Shown: positions 52,412 to 60,181 of the stretch, one piece after another
Position numbering within the stretch: position 1 is the first letter of the stretch
Layout: each line of letters opens with the position of its first letter
From: Citrobacter koseri ATCC BAA-895
GTDB lineage: Bacteria; Pseudomonadota; Gammaproteobacteria; Enterobacterales; Enterobacteriaceae
Direction: 5' to 3'
NCBI RefSeq assembly: GCF_000018045.1
Contig: NC_009792.1
Span: 3,782,001-3,846,000, forward strand
Length of the DNA: 64,000 nt
Made by a program: the position numbers and the translations under genes
The notes under the pieces: generated by a model
Database searches by the model: none
What the model was told of the DNA's origin: nothing
The model's input: only the letters and a program-made list of their open reading frames with translations

Positions 52412-53866
52412 CTATTTTTCAATCGGGTAGATCGTGCCTGTATTCATAATACCGTTTGGATCAAACTGGCGCTTGAGACCTTCCAGCAGCGGCCAGGCGC
52501 TACCGTGTTCCAGCTTGCTCCAGTGAACGCGGTGCTTACCAATGCCGTGGTGATGCACCATTGAGCCGCCAAGACGGATCGTCTCTTCGCAGATGATCTT
52601 GTTGAGCGGGTTATGGTATTTATCAATCTCCTCTTCCGGCTTGCAGTCCACCACGTTGTAGTCATACACAAAATACATGTTGGTGCCGTTGATATAGCTG
52701 TGAGAAGAGTGGCCGCCCAGCATGGTGATATCGTCCGCATGCGGGAACTCGGTACGGATACGGTTGATCACGCTTTCGTAGATTTGATGGATGCAGCTCC
52801 AGCAACCAGATACTTCCGTCGTAAAGCCCATATTGCCGGTTTTCAGGATCTGTACGCGTTCGGCAGCCACTTTTTCCGGCCCCCAGTTCAGATGGTTGAA
52901 CCAGTTTTCGATAAGTTTGCTGTCCACCCGCTGGCACTGCGGGTAGCGCGCCACGATCTCTGCAATCCCTTCGCCGGTGGCTTGCGCCAGTCGCGGATTG
53001 CCTTCAGCCATAAAAATCAGCACACATTTGCCGTCGGCAAAATGCGTGAAGTGCTGGGTTCCATCTTCGGCGTCGTACAGGCGCGCAATGGAGGGGCGAT
53101 AGCCTTCCACCATGACTTCACGCAGGATGTCGAAACCGGTTTTCATGTCGTCCAGCACATAGCCGTAGTAGAGGTTGTTTTCGGGCGTGAACTTAAAGAT
53201 TTTCACTGTGACTTCAGTGATGTAGCACAGCGCGCCTTCGTTCCCAATGATGATATGGCGGATATCCGGCCCGGCCGCCCGGCGAGGCACGTTTTTGATG
53301 CGGGTAATGGTTCCGTCCGCCAGCACGGCTTCCAGCCCCACCACCATATCTTCAATCGCGCCGTACAGCGTGGAGAACTGGCCGATACTGCGGGTGGCGA
53401 CCAGACCGCCCATCTGCGCCAGCGGCTTAGACTGCGGCGAGTGCCCGGTGGTATAGCCTTTTTCACGCAGCGCGTTTTCCAGAATCTCAAGCGGTACGCC
53501 ACATTGCGCGGTTGCCTGCATGTTTTCGATATCAATACTCAGGATTTGATTCATCCCTGCGCCGTCCAGCACCACAGAATCTTTGACGACAGTTTCCAGA
53601 CCGCCTTCCGTCGCAGATGCGCCGGTACGCGGCACGCCATTGATTTTATGCTGATTCATGAATGCCAGAACACGAGAGACCTGCTCCGTCGAACCGAGCT
53701 TAACCACGGCCGCCGGAATGGGCAGCGTGTAAACGCCGTGAATATCCGCATATTTGCGAAAACGGTCAATACTGTTTTTCTTTAATACGGTTTCATCCGT
53801 AATAACACGCCCGGAACCCACAATTTCTTTTAACTGGTCAACAATCGCTTCACGGGATAATGACAT
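52412..53866 (-). CDS. ygcU: YgcU, FAD-linked oxidase (alkyl-DHAP-synthase/glycolate-oxidase type)
   Basis: 484-aa VAO/PCMH-fold flavoprotein. FAD-binding region NGVPRTGASATEGGLE and GPDIRHIIIGNEGAL; C-terminal MVHHHGIGKHRVHW, like the His triad of alkyldihydroxyacetone-phosphate synthases, and the closing DPNGIMNTGTIYP. An oxidation step is likely, with electrons passed to the adjacent ETF (YgcR/Q). The substrate is unknown. Confidence 0.92.
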   Translation of the reverse strand: MSLSREAIVDQLKEIVGSGRVITDETVLKKNSIDRFRKYADIHGVYTLPIPAAVVKLGSTEQVSRVLAFMNQHKINGVPRTGASATEGGLETVVKDSVVLDGAGMNQILSIDIENMQATAQCGVPLEILENALREKGYTTGHSPQSKPLAQMGGLVATRSIGQFSTLYGAIEDMVVGLEAVLADGTITRIKNVPRRAAGPDIRHIIIGNEGALCYITEVTVKIFKFTPENNLYYGYVLDDMKTGFDILREVMVEGYRPSIARLYDAEDGTQHFTHFADGKCVLIFMAEGNPRLAQATGEGIAEIVARYPQCQRVDSKLIENWFNHLNWGPEKVAAERVQILKTGNMGFTTEVSGCWSCIHQIYESVINRIRTEFPHADDITMLGGHSSHSYINGTNMYFVYDYNVVDCKPEEEIDKYHNPLNKIICEETIRLGGSMVHHHGIGKHRVHWSKLEHGSAWPLLEGLKRQFDPNGIMNTGTIYPIEK

Positions 53867-53929
53867 AATAAATCCTTCCTGATAGTCAATGCAGAATAAA
53901 ATAAAAACCAGAAACCACCGATATTAAAA

Positions 53930-54715
53930 TTAACGCACCAGATAACCGCCATCGACAACCAAAAGATGACCATTAACATAATTTGATGCCTGACTGGCGA
54001 GGAATATCGCCGCCCCCATAAGATCCTGAGTATCACCCCAACGATTGGCCGGAATATGATCCAATACACGCTGATTAGTTTCCGGGTTACTGCGGGTTGC
54101 CAGCGTAATATCAGTGGCATAATAACCCGGCGCAATACCGTTAACCTGAATATTATATTGCCCAAGCTCATCGCAATATGCTTTGGTAAAACCAGCAAGC
54201 GCATGCTTGGTTGCTGAATAAGCCGGAGACCACTGCCCGCCAAGATAAGAGAACAAAGAGCAGATATTAATAATTTTCCCGCTATTTTGTGGGATCATAA
54301 TTTTTGCCGCTTCATAGCTCAGCTCAAACGCCGCAGTCAGGTTAACATCAATCATCGGGTCCCAGTCCGCGCGGCCAAAGTCCAGAACCTTATTCAGCTT
54401 ACAGATCCCGGCGTTGTTCACCAGAATATCTACCGTGCCAAAACGCTCGCAGCAGGCGGCAATAATCTTCTGCGGCGCGCCTTTCTCGGTGATGTCCACT
54501 TGCATGAACGCCACTTCAACACCTTGTGCTTCAATGAGTTCTTTCGTTTCACCGTTATCCTTTACGAAGCTGGGAATAAAAAGATTGGCTCCGGCTTTCG
54601 CCAGCGCCATCGCGAAAGCCTGACCCAGACCACTGTTCCCGCCCGTTACAATTGCCGTTTTCCCTTTCAGGGAGAAAAAATCCATTGAGAATGCATTGAG
54701 AGATTCGATCGACAT
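53930..54715 (-). CDS. ygcW: YgcW, short-chain dehydrogenase
   Basis: 261-aa NAD(P)-dependent SDR. Cofactor motif TGGNSGLG at residues 24-31, NNAG, and the catalytic Ser..YSATK set (CSLFSYLGGQWSPAYSATKH). Resembles gluconate/2-deoxy-gluconate-type dehydrogenases. ATG 54715 follows TTGGAG. First gene of the operon; an intrinsic terminator stands 25 nt before its start codon. Confidence 0.93.
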   Translation of the reverse strand: MSIESLNAFSMDFFSLKGKTAIVTGGNSGLGQAFAMALAKAGANLFIPSFVKDNGETKELIEAQGVEVAFMQVDITEKGAPQKIIAACCERFGTVDILVNNAGICKLNKVLDFGRADWDPMIDVNLTAAFELSYEAAKIMIPQNSGKIINICSLFSYLGGQWSPAYSATKHALAGFTKAYCDELGQYNIQVNGIAPGYYATDITLATRSNPETNQRVLDHIPANRWGDTQDLMGAAIFLASQASNYVNGHLLVVDGGYLVR

Positions 54716-54739
54716 AGTTGGCTCCAAATTCCTTCAGGC

Positions 54740-54787
54740 AAAAAAAAAAGAAAGGTAACTTCCCCCGCGAGAGGGAAGTTACCTTTC
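54740..54787 (-). terminator. Leader terminator (attenuator) upstream of ygcW
   Basis: On the minus strand a perfect 15-bp stem, GAAAGGTAACTTCCC (54787-54773) / GGGAAGTTACCTTTC (54764-54750), with an 8-nt loop is followed at once by T10 (54749-54740). This is a textbook intrinsic terminator, yet it is in front of the operon: the ygcW ATG is 25 nt further on. It must be read through for expression. Confidence 0.92.
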
Positions 54788-54807
54788 TCATTATCTCTGG
54801 TAACTGG
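54777..54807 (-). promoter_or_regulatory. Antiterminator stem-loop in the ygcW leader
   Basis: AGTTACC (minus strand, 54805-54799) pairs over 7 bp with GGTAACT (54783-54777), which is part of the terminator's 5' arm, so the two structures exclude each other. The loop reads AGAGA-TAA-TGAGAAA and matches the loop in the yqcE leader. Predicted transcription start is about 54807, directly before this element. Confidence 0.8.
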
Positions 54808-54840
54808 CGTAAATTTTTAGCACAACCTCCAGACATCTAA

Positions 54841-54856
54841 TGTGATCGTAATCACA
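54841..54856. promoter_or_regulatory. CRP site for the ygcW operon
   Basis: TGTGATCGTAATCACA is a perfect TGTGA-N6-TCACA CRP site. Its centre is about 41.5 bp upstream of the start predicted at 54807, with TAAAAA as a possible -10 on the minus strand (54819-54814), the class II geometry. Confidence 0.78.
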
Positions 54857-54897
54857 GATGAACCGTTCGCTTTGTAATTATGGTAAAAAACAAGAAG

Positions 54898-54913
54898 CGT
54901 GATTATTCTCACA
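54898..54913. promoter_or_regulatory. CRP site for the yqcE-ygcE operon
   Basis: CGTGATTATTCTCACA contains GTGA-N6-TCACA. Its centre is about 41 bp upstream of a start predicted near 54947, with TATTTC (54935-54940) as a possible -10 on the plus strand. Mirrors the arrangement of the ygcW side. Confidence 0.65.
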
Positions 54914-54946
54914 CTATAAGCTGCCCTTCCATGCTATTTCTAACGT

Positions 54947-54974
54947 AATTACTAGAGACCTGAGAAAAGTAATC
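54947..54974 (+). promoter_or_regulatory. Antiterminator stem-loop in the yqcE leader
   Basis: ATTACT (54948-54953) pairs with AGTAAT (54968-54973), which overlaps the terminator's 5' arm. The loop AGAGA-CC-TGAGAAA matches that of the ygcW leader. Compared with the ygcW stem, the loop-closing pair changes from C-G to T-A and the sixth pair from G-C to A-T, so two pairs are compensated. Confidence 0.8.
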
Positions 54975-55009
54975 CTCCTGAAAAGGCGGCTTACTTTTCT
55001 CTTTTTTTT
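54962..55009 (+). terminator. Leader terminator (attenuator) upstream of yqcE
   Basis: GAGAAAAGTAA (54962-54972) pairs perfectly with TTACTTTTCTC (54991-55001); an inner CC..CC/GG..GG extension and a TGAAAA loop complete the hairpin, and T8 follows (55002-55009). It ends 24 nt before the yqcE ATG, so like the ygcW leader it would stop transcription before the operon. Confidence 0.9.
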
Positions 55010-55033
55010 GTCCATTACAAATGGGAATTCGAT

Positions 55034-56332
55034 ATGCAACACAACTCATATCGCCGCTGGATAACCCTCGCCATTATTAGTTTTAGCGGTGGCGTCAGTT
55101 TTGATCTGGCTTATTTACGCTATATATATCAAATTCCCATGGCAAAATTTATGGGATTTAGCAATACCGAAATAGGGCTAATAATGAGTACCTTTGGTGT
55201 TGCTGCTATTATTCTTTATGCGCCCAGCGGAATCATCGCCGATAAATTTTCCCATCGCAAAATGATTACCTCCGCAATGATTATTACCGGACTACTCGGT
55301 CTGGTCATGGCGACGTATCCACCGCTATGGGTCATGCTGTGCATTCAGGTCGCGTTCGCGATTACGACAATCCTGATGCTGTGGTCCGTATCCATTAAAG
55401 CCGCGTCGCTGCTTGGCGATCACAGTGAACAAGGCAAAATTATGGGCTGGATGGAAGGGCTGCGCGGCGTCGGCGTGATGTCGCTGGCAGTGTTTACCAT
55501 GTGGGTCTTTTCTCGCTTCGCGCCGGATGACAGCAACAGCCTGAAAACGGTGATTCTGATTTACAGCGTGGTCTATATCCTGCTGGGTATCCTGTGCTGG
55601 TTCTTCGTCAGCGATGGTCATCATCACAGCAGCGCGGCAAAAGAAGAGAAAAAATCATTCCAGCTCAGCGATATTCTGGCCGTGTTACGCATCAGCACCA
55701 CCTGGTATTGCAGCATGGTCATCTTCGGTGTCTTTACGATCTATGCCATCCTCAGCTACTCCACCAACTACCTGACCGAAATGTATGGCATGTCGCTGGT
55801 CGCCGCGAGTTACATGGGCATTGTGATCAACAAAATTTTCCGCGCTATCTGTGGCCCGCTGGGCGGCATCATTACCACTTACAGCAAAATTAAATCGCCG
55901 ACGCGCGTCATTCAGCTTCTCTCCATTGTCGGAGCCGTCGCGCTTATTGCGCTGCTGGCCACCAACTCAAATCCACAGTCTGTCGTGATGGGGATCGGCC
56001 TGATTCTGCTGTTGGGCTTCACCTGCTACGCCTCACGCGGGCTTTACTGGGCCTGCCCTGGTGAAGCCAGAACGCCGTCTTACATCATGGGAACGACGGT
56101 AGGTATCTGCTCGGTTATCGGTTTTCTACCCGACGTTTTTGTTTATCCGATCGTAGGCCACTGGCAGGACACGCTCCCGGCAGCGGAAGCCTATCGCAAC
56201 ATGTGGCTGATGGGACTGGCGGCGCTGTGTATGGTGATTCTGTTTACCTTTTTGCTCTTTCGCAAAATTCGTACCGCTAACGCCACACCGGAAAAGATGA
56301 CATCGCTGGCCGCAGAAGCCTCCGGCGAGTGA
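55034..56332 (+). CDS. yqcE: YqcE, MFS transporter
   Basis: 432 aa with twelve hydrophobic segments and a His-rich middle loop (SDGHHHSSAAKEEKK). The GIIADKFSHRKM motif matches the MFS loop 2-3 signature. Substrate unknown; partner of the kinase YgcE, which follows 25 nt later (overlap-free). Ribosome-binding site is weak (GGGAA). Controlled by the leader attenuator at 54947-55009. Confidence 0.92.
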   Translation: MQHNSYRRWITLAIISFSGGVSFDLAYLRYIYQIPMAKFMGFSNTEIGLIMSTFGVAAIILYAPSGIIADKFSHRKMITSAMIITGLLGLVMATYPPLWVMLCIQVAFAITTILMLWSVSIKAASLLGDHSEQGKIMGWMEGLRGVGVMSLAVFTMWVFSRFAPDDSNSLKTVILIYSVVYILLGILCWFFVSDGHHHSSAAKEEKKSFQLSDILAVLRISTTWYCSMVIFGVFTIYAILSYSTNYLTEMYGMSLVAASYMGIVINKIFRAICGPLGGIITTYSKIKSPTRVIQLLSIVGAVALIALLATNSNPQSVVMGIGLILLLGFTCYASRGLYWACPGEARTPSYIMGTTVGICSVIGFLPDVFVYPIVGHWQDTLPAAEAYRNMWLMGLAALCMVILFTFLLFRKIRTANATPEKMTSLAAEASGE

Positions 56333-56357
56333 AGAGAGAAAATTAAGGAGAATGACA

Positions 56358-57836
56358 ATGTCGAAGAAATACATCATTGGAATTGATGGCGGAAGTCAGA
56401 GTACGAAGGTCGTGATGTACGATCTCGAAGGGAATGTGGTGTGCGAAGGGAAAGGATTGTTACAGCCCATGTATACACCCGATGCCAATACGGCAGAACA
56501 TCCTGATGATGATTTATGGACGTCTTTATGCTCCGCAGGGCAAGACCTGATGAGTCAGTTTTCGGGTGACAGAAAAGACATTGCTGGAATCGGTCTGGGT
56601 TCCATCCGTTGCTGTCGCGCATTATTAAAAGCCGACGGCACGCCCGCAGCTCCGCTGATTAGCTGGCAGGACGCGCGCGTAACCCGTCCCTACGAGCATA
56701 CCAACCCCGATGTGGCTTATGTCACCTCATTTTCAGGTTATCTGTCGCATCGCTTAACCGGTGAGTTTAAAGACAATATCGCCAACTACTTTGGGCAGTG
56801 GCCGGTGGATTACAAAACCTGGGCGTGGAGCGATGACGATGAGGTGATGAAGAAGTTCAACATTCCGCGCAGGATGCTGTTTGACGTCCAGATGCCGGGA
56901 AGCGTGCTTGGTCATCTGACTGAAGCCGCCGCCCTGGCAACGGGTTTCCCTGTCGGCTTGCCCGTGGTCTGCACTACCAGCGACAAACCGGTGGAAGCAC
57001 TGGGCGCAGGATTGCTGGACGATGAAACCGCAGTTATCTCATTAGGCACCTATATCGCCCTGATGATGAACGGCAAAGCGCTCCCCAAAGATCCGGTCGC
57101 TTACTGGCCGATTATGTCTTCTATTCCCGAAACCCTGCTCTATGAAGGCTACGGTATTCGTAAAGGCATGTGGACGGTCAGTTGGCTGCGGGATATGTTG
57201 GGCGAATCACTGATTCAGGACGCCAAAGCACAGGGGCTGTCGCCGGAAGATTTACTCAATAAGAAAGCGGCCGGCGTACCGCCTGGCTGTAACGGTTTAA
57301 TGACGGTTCTCGACTGGCTAACCAATCCCTGGGAACCGTTCAAGCGAGGAATCATGATCGGCTTTGATTCCAGCATGGATTACGCATGGATTTACCGTTC
57401 TATTCTGGAGAGCGTTGCGCTGACGCTGAAAAACAACTACGACAATATGTGCAATGAAATGAACCACTTTGCTAAACATGTGATCATCACCGGGGGTGGT
57501 TCGAATAGCGACCTGTTTATGCAAATCTTTGCCGATGTGTTCAATCTCCCCGCCAGACGCAATGTGATAAATGGTTGCGCGAGTCTGGGAGCGGCAATTA
57601 ACACGGCCATAGGGCTTGGTCTGTACCCGAACTATGAGACCGCGGTTGAAAAAATGGTGCGGGTAAAAGATGTGTTTATGCCGATAGAGAGCAATGCCAG
57701 ACGCTATGACGCACTGAATAAAGGGATTTTCCGCGACTTAACGCAATACACCGATGTGATTTTGAAAAAGTCGTATGAAGTGCTGCATGGCAATCTGGAT
57801 AACGTCGATTCGATTCAAAGCTGGTCGAACGCGTAG
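56358..57836 (+). CDS. ygcE: YgcE, FGGY-family carbohydrate kinase
   Basis: 492-aa sugar/polyol kinase. N-terminal phosphate-binding GIDGGSQSTKVVMYD, the substrate-side SWQDAR and the C-terminal ITGGGSNSDLFMQIFADVF ATPase motif are intact. I chose ATG 56358 because AAGGAG is 8 nt upstream; the ATG at 56352 is only one base from that site. The likely product, a phosphorylated polyol or sugar, is a candidate ligand for YgcP. Confidence 0.92.
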   Translation: MSKKYIIGIDGGSQSTKVVMYDLEGNVVCEGKGLLQPMYTPDANTAEHPDDDLWTSLCSAGQDLMSQFSGDRKDIAGIGLGSIRCCRALLKADGTPAAPLISWQDARVTRPYEHTNPDVAYVTSFSGYLSHRLTGEFKDNIANYFGQWPVDYKTWAWSDDDEVMKKFNIPRRMLFDVQMPGSVLGHLTEAAALATGFPVGLPVVCTTSDKPVEALGAGLLDDETAVISLGTYIALMMNGKALPKDPVAYWPIMSSIPETLLYEGYGIRKGMWTVSWLRDMLGESLIQDAKAQGLSPEDLLNKKAAGVPPGCNGLMTVLDWLTNPWEPFKRGIMIGFDSSMDYAWIYRSILESVALTLKNNYDNMCNEMNHFAKHVIITGGGSNSDLFMQIFADVFNLPARRNVINGCASLGAAINTAIGLGLYPNYETAVEKMVRVKDVFMPIESNARRYDALNKGIFRDLTQYTDVILKKSYEVLHGNLDNVDSIQSWSNA

Positions 57837-57848
57837 CATTCCTTATCT

Positions 57849-57965
57849 CGCGTCTTATCCGGCCTGTAAATGAACGGGCGAACGTGCCGGATGGCGACGC
57901 GTTGCGTCTTATCCGGCCTACAAATGAGTATGACCGTAGGCCGGGCAAGCGAAGCGCCCCCGGCA
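57849..57965. repeat. REP cluster between convergent ygcE and queE
   Basis: Three REP units: a CGTCTTATCCGGCCTG half, GTGCCGGATGGCGACGCG..TTATCCGGCC, and CGTAGGCCGGGCAAGCG..CCCCGGC. They end both transcripts' coding region; no separate T-rich terminator is seen. Confidence 0.83.
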
Positions 57966-57985
57966 AGCGCGCTAACGATTTTTTA

Positions 57986-58657
57986 TCACGCAATATTCAG
58001 ATATTTGTGCGTCTGCATTGATAAGCGCCAGTTACGCACGATACAGGTTTCAATGCACAGACGCGTCGCGTCTTCTTTCTGGCTGATTGGCTGCAAGGCA
58101 ATGATTCGCGGCTTATCGTCGCTCAGCGTCGCCAATAGCTCATCCAGCGCTTCAATATCACGGACGCGACCAACAGGGTGCTTGATTTCATTCGCACGCT
58201 CCAGCGCCTGCGACAGGACATCATAGCCACCGCGCATATTCACCTTCGGCGAGACCGTCACCCAGGTATTCGGCGTACAGCGCACCTCGTGGGTACCGCT
58301 GGTTTCAATCTGACAGCTGAATCCATTCTTCTCAAGTAAATCGGTCAATGGCATCAGGTCATGGATACAGGGCTCTCCGCCGGTGATCACGACATGACGC
58401 GCGGTATACCCCTGTCGGCTTATCACCGCCAGCAGGTCTTCACTACTTGCCGCGCCCCACTTGTCGCTCTCTTTGGTCTTCGCCAGGATGCTGTATAACG
58501 ACACTTCCCGATCTTCAAGCTTATCCCAGGTGTGTTTGGTATCGCACCAGGCACAGCCAACCGGGCATCCCTGTAAACGGATAAAAATGGCGGGGACGCC
58601 GGTAAAGTAACCCTCACCTTGCAGGGTCTGGAACATCTCGTTAATCGGGTACTGCAT
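57986..58657 (-). CDS. queE: QueE, 7-carboxy-7-deazaguanine synthase
   Basis: 223-aa radical-SAM enzyme acting on the product of QueD in queuosine synthesis. The cluster motif is C31-x3-C35-x2-C38 (GCPVGCAWCDTKHTW), followed by VITGGEPCIHD. Short form with the enterobacterial insert (YSILAKTKESDKWGAASSED). Confidence 0.96.
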   Translation of the reverse strand: MQYPINEMFQTLQGEGYFTGVPAIFIRLQGCPVGCAWCDTKHTWDKLEDREVSLYSILAKTKESDKWGAASSEDLLAVISRQGYTARHVVITGGEPCIHDLMPLTDLLEKNGFSCQIETSGTHEVRCTPNTWVTVSPKVNMRGGYDVLSQALERANEIKHPVGRVRDIEALDELLATLSDDKPRIIALQPISQKEDATRLCIETCIVRNWRLSMQTHKYLNIA

Positions 58658-58744
58658 AGCATTCTCTGTTAAGGGGATAATCAGTGATTATCGCAGAAAG
58701 CCTCGCTAAGGTCATGCACAGCAACTGCGCCAAACGCACGCCAT

Positions 58745-58771
58745 AAAAAAACCCGCCGGAGCGGGTTTTTT
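58745..58771 (-). terminator. eno terminator
   Basis: ACCCGC/GCGGGT stem with a CGGA loop flanked by A7 and T6, so a T tract follows on either strand. It lies 23 nt after the eno stop on the minus strand. Confidence 0.9.
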
Positions 58772-58793
58772 ACGTTAAGAGTGAAGAGCAGGA

Positions 58794-60092
58794 TTACGCC
58801 TGACCTTTGATCTCTTTACGACCGTTGTACGGCGCTTTTTCGCCCAGCGCTTCTTCGATACGAATCAGCTGGTTGTATTTAGCAACACGGTCAGAACGGC
58901 TCATAGAACCGGTTTTGATCTGGCCTGCTGCGGTACCAACAGCCAAGTCAGCGATGGTCGCGTCTTCAGTTTCGCCAGAACGGTGAGAGATAACGGCAGT
59001 GTAGCCAGCGTCTTTCGCCATCTTGATAGCAGCCAGCGTTTCGGTCAGAGAACCGATCTGGTTGAATTTGATCAGGATGGAGTTAACGATGCCTTTGTCG
59101 ATACCTTCTTTCAGGATCTTGGTGTTGGTTACGAACAGGTCGTCACCAACCAGCTGGATTTTGTCGCCCAGCACTTTGGTCTGGTATGCGAAACCGTCCC
59201 AGTCAGACTCGTCCAGACCGTCTTCGATGGAAACGATCGGGTACTGTTTGGTCAGGTCTTCCAGGAAGTGAGTGAATTCTTCAGAGGTGAATGCTTTGTT
59301 GCCTTCGCCAGCCAGAACGTATTTGCCGTCTTTGTAGAATTCAGATGCTGCGCAGTCCATCGCCAGAGTGATGTCTTTGCCCAGCTCGTAGCCAGCAGCT
59401 TTAACCGCTTCAGCGATAACAGCCAGTGCTTCAGCGTTGGAGCCCAGGTTCGGCGCATAGCCGCCTTCGTCACCAACAGCAGTGTTCATACCTTTAGCTT
59501 TCAGAACTTTAGCCAGGTTGTGGAACACTTCAGAACCCATACGCACTGCTTCTTTCAGGGTTTTAGCGCCAACCGGCTGAATCATGAATTCCTGGATATC
59601 AACGTTGTTGTCAGCGTGCTCGCCGCCGTTGATGATGTTCATCATCGGAACCGGCATGGAGTATTTACCCGGGGTGCCGTTCAGTTCAGCGATGTGCTCG
59701 TACAGCGGCTGACCTTTAGAGGCCGCAGCGGCTTTGGCGTTAGCCAGAGACACAGCCAGGATCGCGTTCGCACCGAAGTTAGATTTGTTTTCAGTACCAT
59801 CCAGGTCGATCATGATTTTATCAATGCCAGCCTGATCTTTGGCGTCTTTGCCAAGGATTGCCTGAGCGATCGGGCCGTTAACCGCTGCAACAGCTTTGGT
59901 TACGCCTTTACCCAGGAAACGGGATTTGTCGCCATCGCGCAGTTCCAGCGCTTCGCGGGAACCCGTAGAAGCACCTGACGGAGCGGCTGCCATACCAACG
60001 AAACCACCTTCCAGGTGTACTTCGGCTTCAACAGTCGGGTTACCACGGGAGTCGATGATTTCACGACCGATGACTTTAACGATTTTGGACAT
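58794..60092 (-). CDS. eno: Enolase
   Basis: 432-aa glycolytic enzyme converting 2-phosphoglycerate to phosphoenolpyruvate, also a degradosome component. SKIVKVIGREIIDSRGNPTV at the start, ILIKFNQIGSLTETL with the catalytic Lys, and SHRSGETEDATIADL. ATG 60092 follows GAGGA; the longer frame to 60137 is not used. Codon use is strongly biased, as expected for a highly expressed gene. Confidence 0.98.
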   Translation of the reverse strand: MSKIVKVIGREIIDSRGNPTVEAEVHLEGGFVGMAAAPSGASTGSREALELRDGDKSRFLGKGVTKAVAAVNGPIAQAILGKDAKDQAGIDKIMIDLDGTENKSNFGANAILAVSLANAKAAAASKGQPLYEHIAELNGTPGKYSMPVPMMNIINGGEHADNNVDIQEFMIQPVGAKTLKEAVRMGSEVFHNLAKVLKAKGMNTAVGDEGGYAPNLGSNAEALAVIAEAVKAAGYELGKDITLAMDCAASEFYKDGKYVLAGEGNKAFTSEEFTHFLEDLTKQYPIVSIEDGLDESDWDGFAYQTKVLGDKIQLVGDDLFVTNTKILKEGIDKGIVNSILIKFNQIGSLTETLAAIKMAKDAGYTAVISHRSGETEDATIADLAVGTAAGQIKTGSMSRSDRVAKYNQLIRIEEALGEKAPYNGRKEIKGQA

Positions 60093-60134
60093 TAGGTTTT
60101 CCTCAGTACAAGTTAAACTAAAACTCCAGACAAA

Positions 60135-60159
60135 CAACGCGTACCTTTGGTACGCGTTG
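60135..60159. terminator. Hairpin between pyrG and eno
   Basis: Perfect 11-bp stem CAACGCGTACC / GGTACGCGTTG with loop TTT. On the minus strand it is followed by TTTG, so it is a weak terminator for pyrG at best, or a processing/attenuation structure between pyrG and eno. Confidence 0.55.
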
Positions 60160-60181
60160 CCGTTCTAACTTTTTTTACTTC

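Noticed and set aside
52613..53785. 390-aa open frame on the plus strand
   Set aside because: Antisense to ygcU; no recognisable domain.
54750..54787. Terminator of an upstream gene on the plus strand
   Set aside because: No plus-strand gene ends here; the T tract is on the minus strand, which places the hairpin in the ygcW leader.
58983..59978. 331-aa open frame on the plus strand
   Set aside because: Antisense to eno, whose extreme codon bias leaves the opposite strand open.
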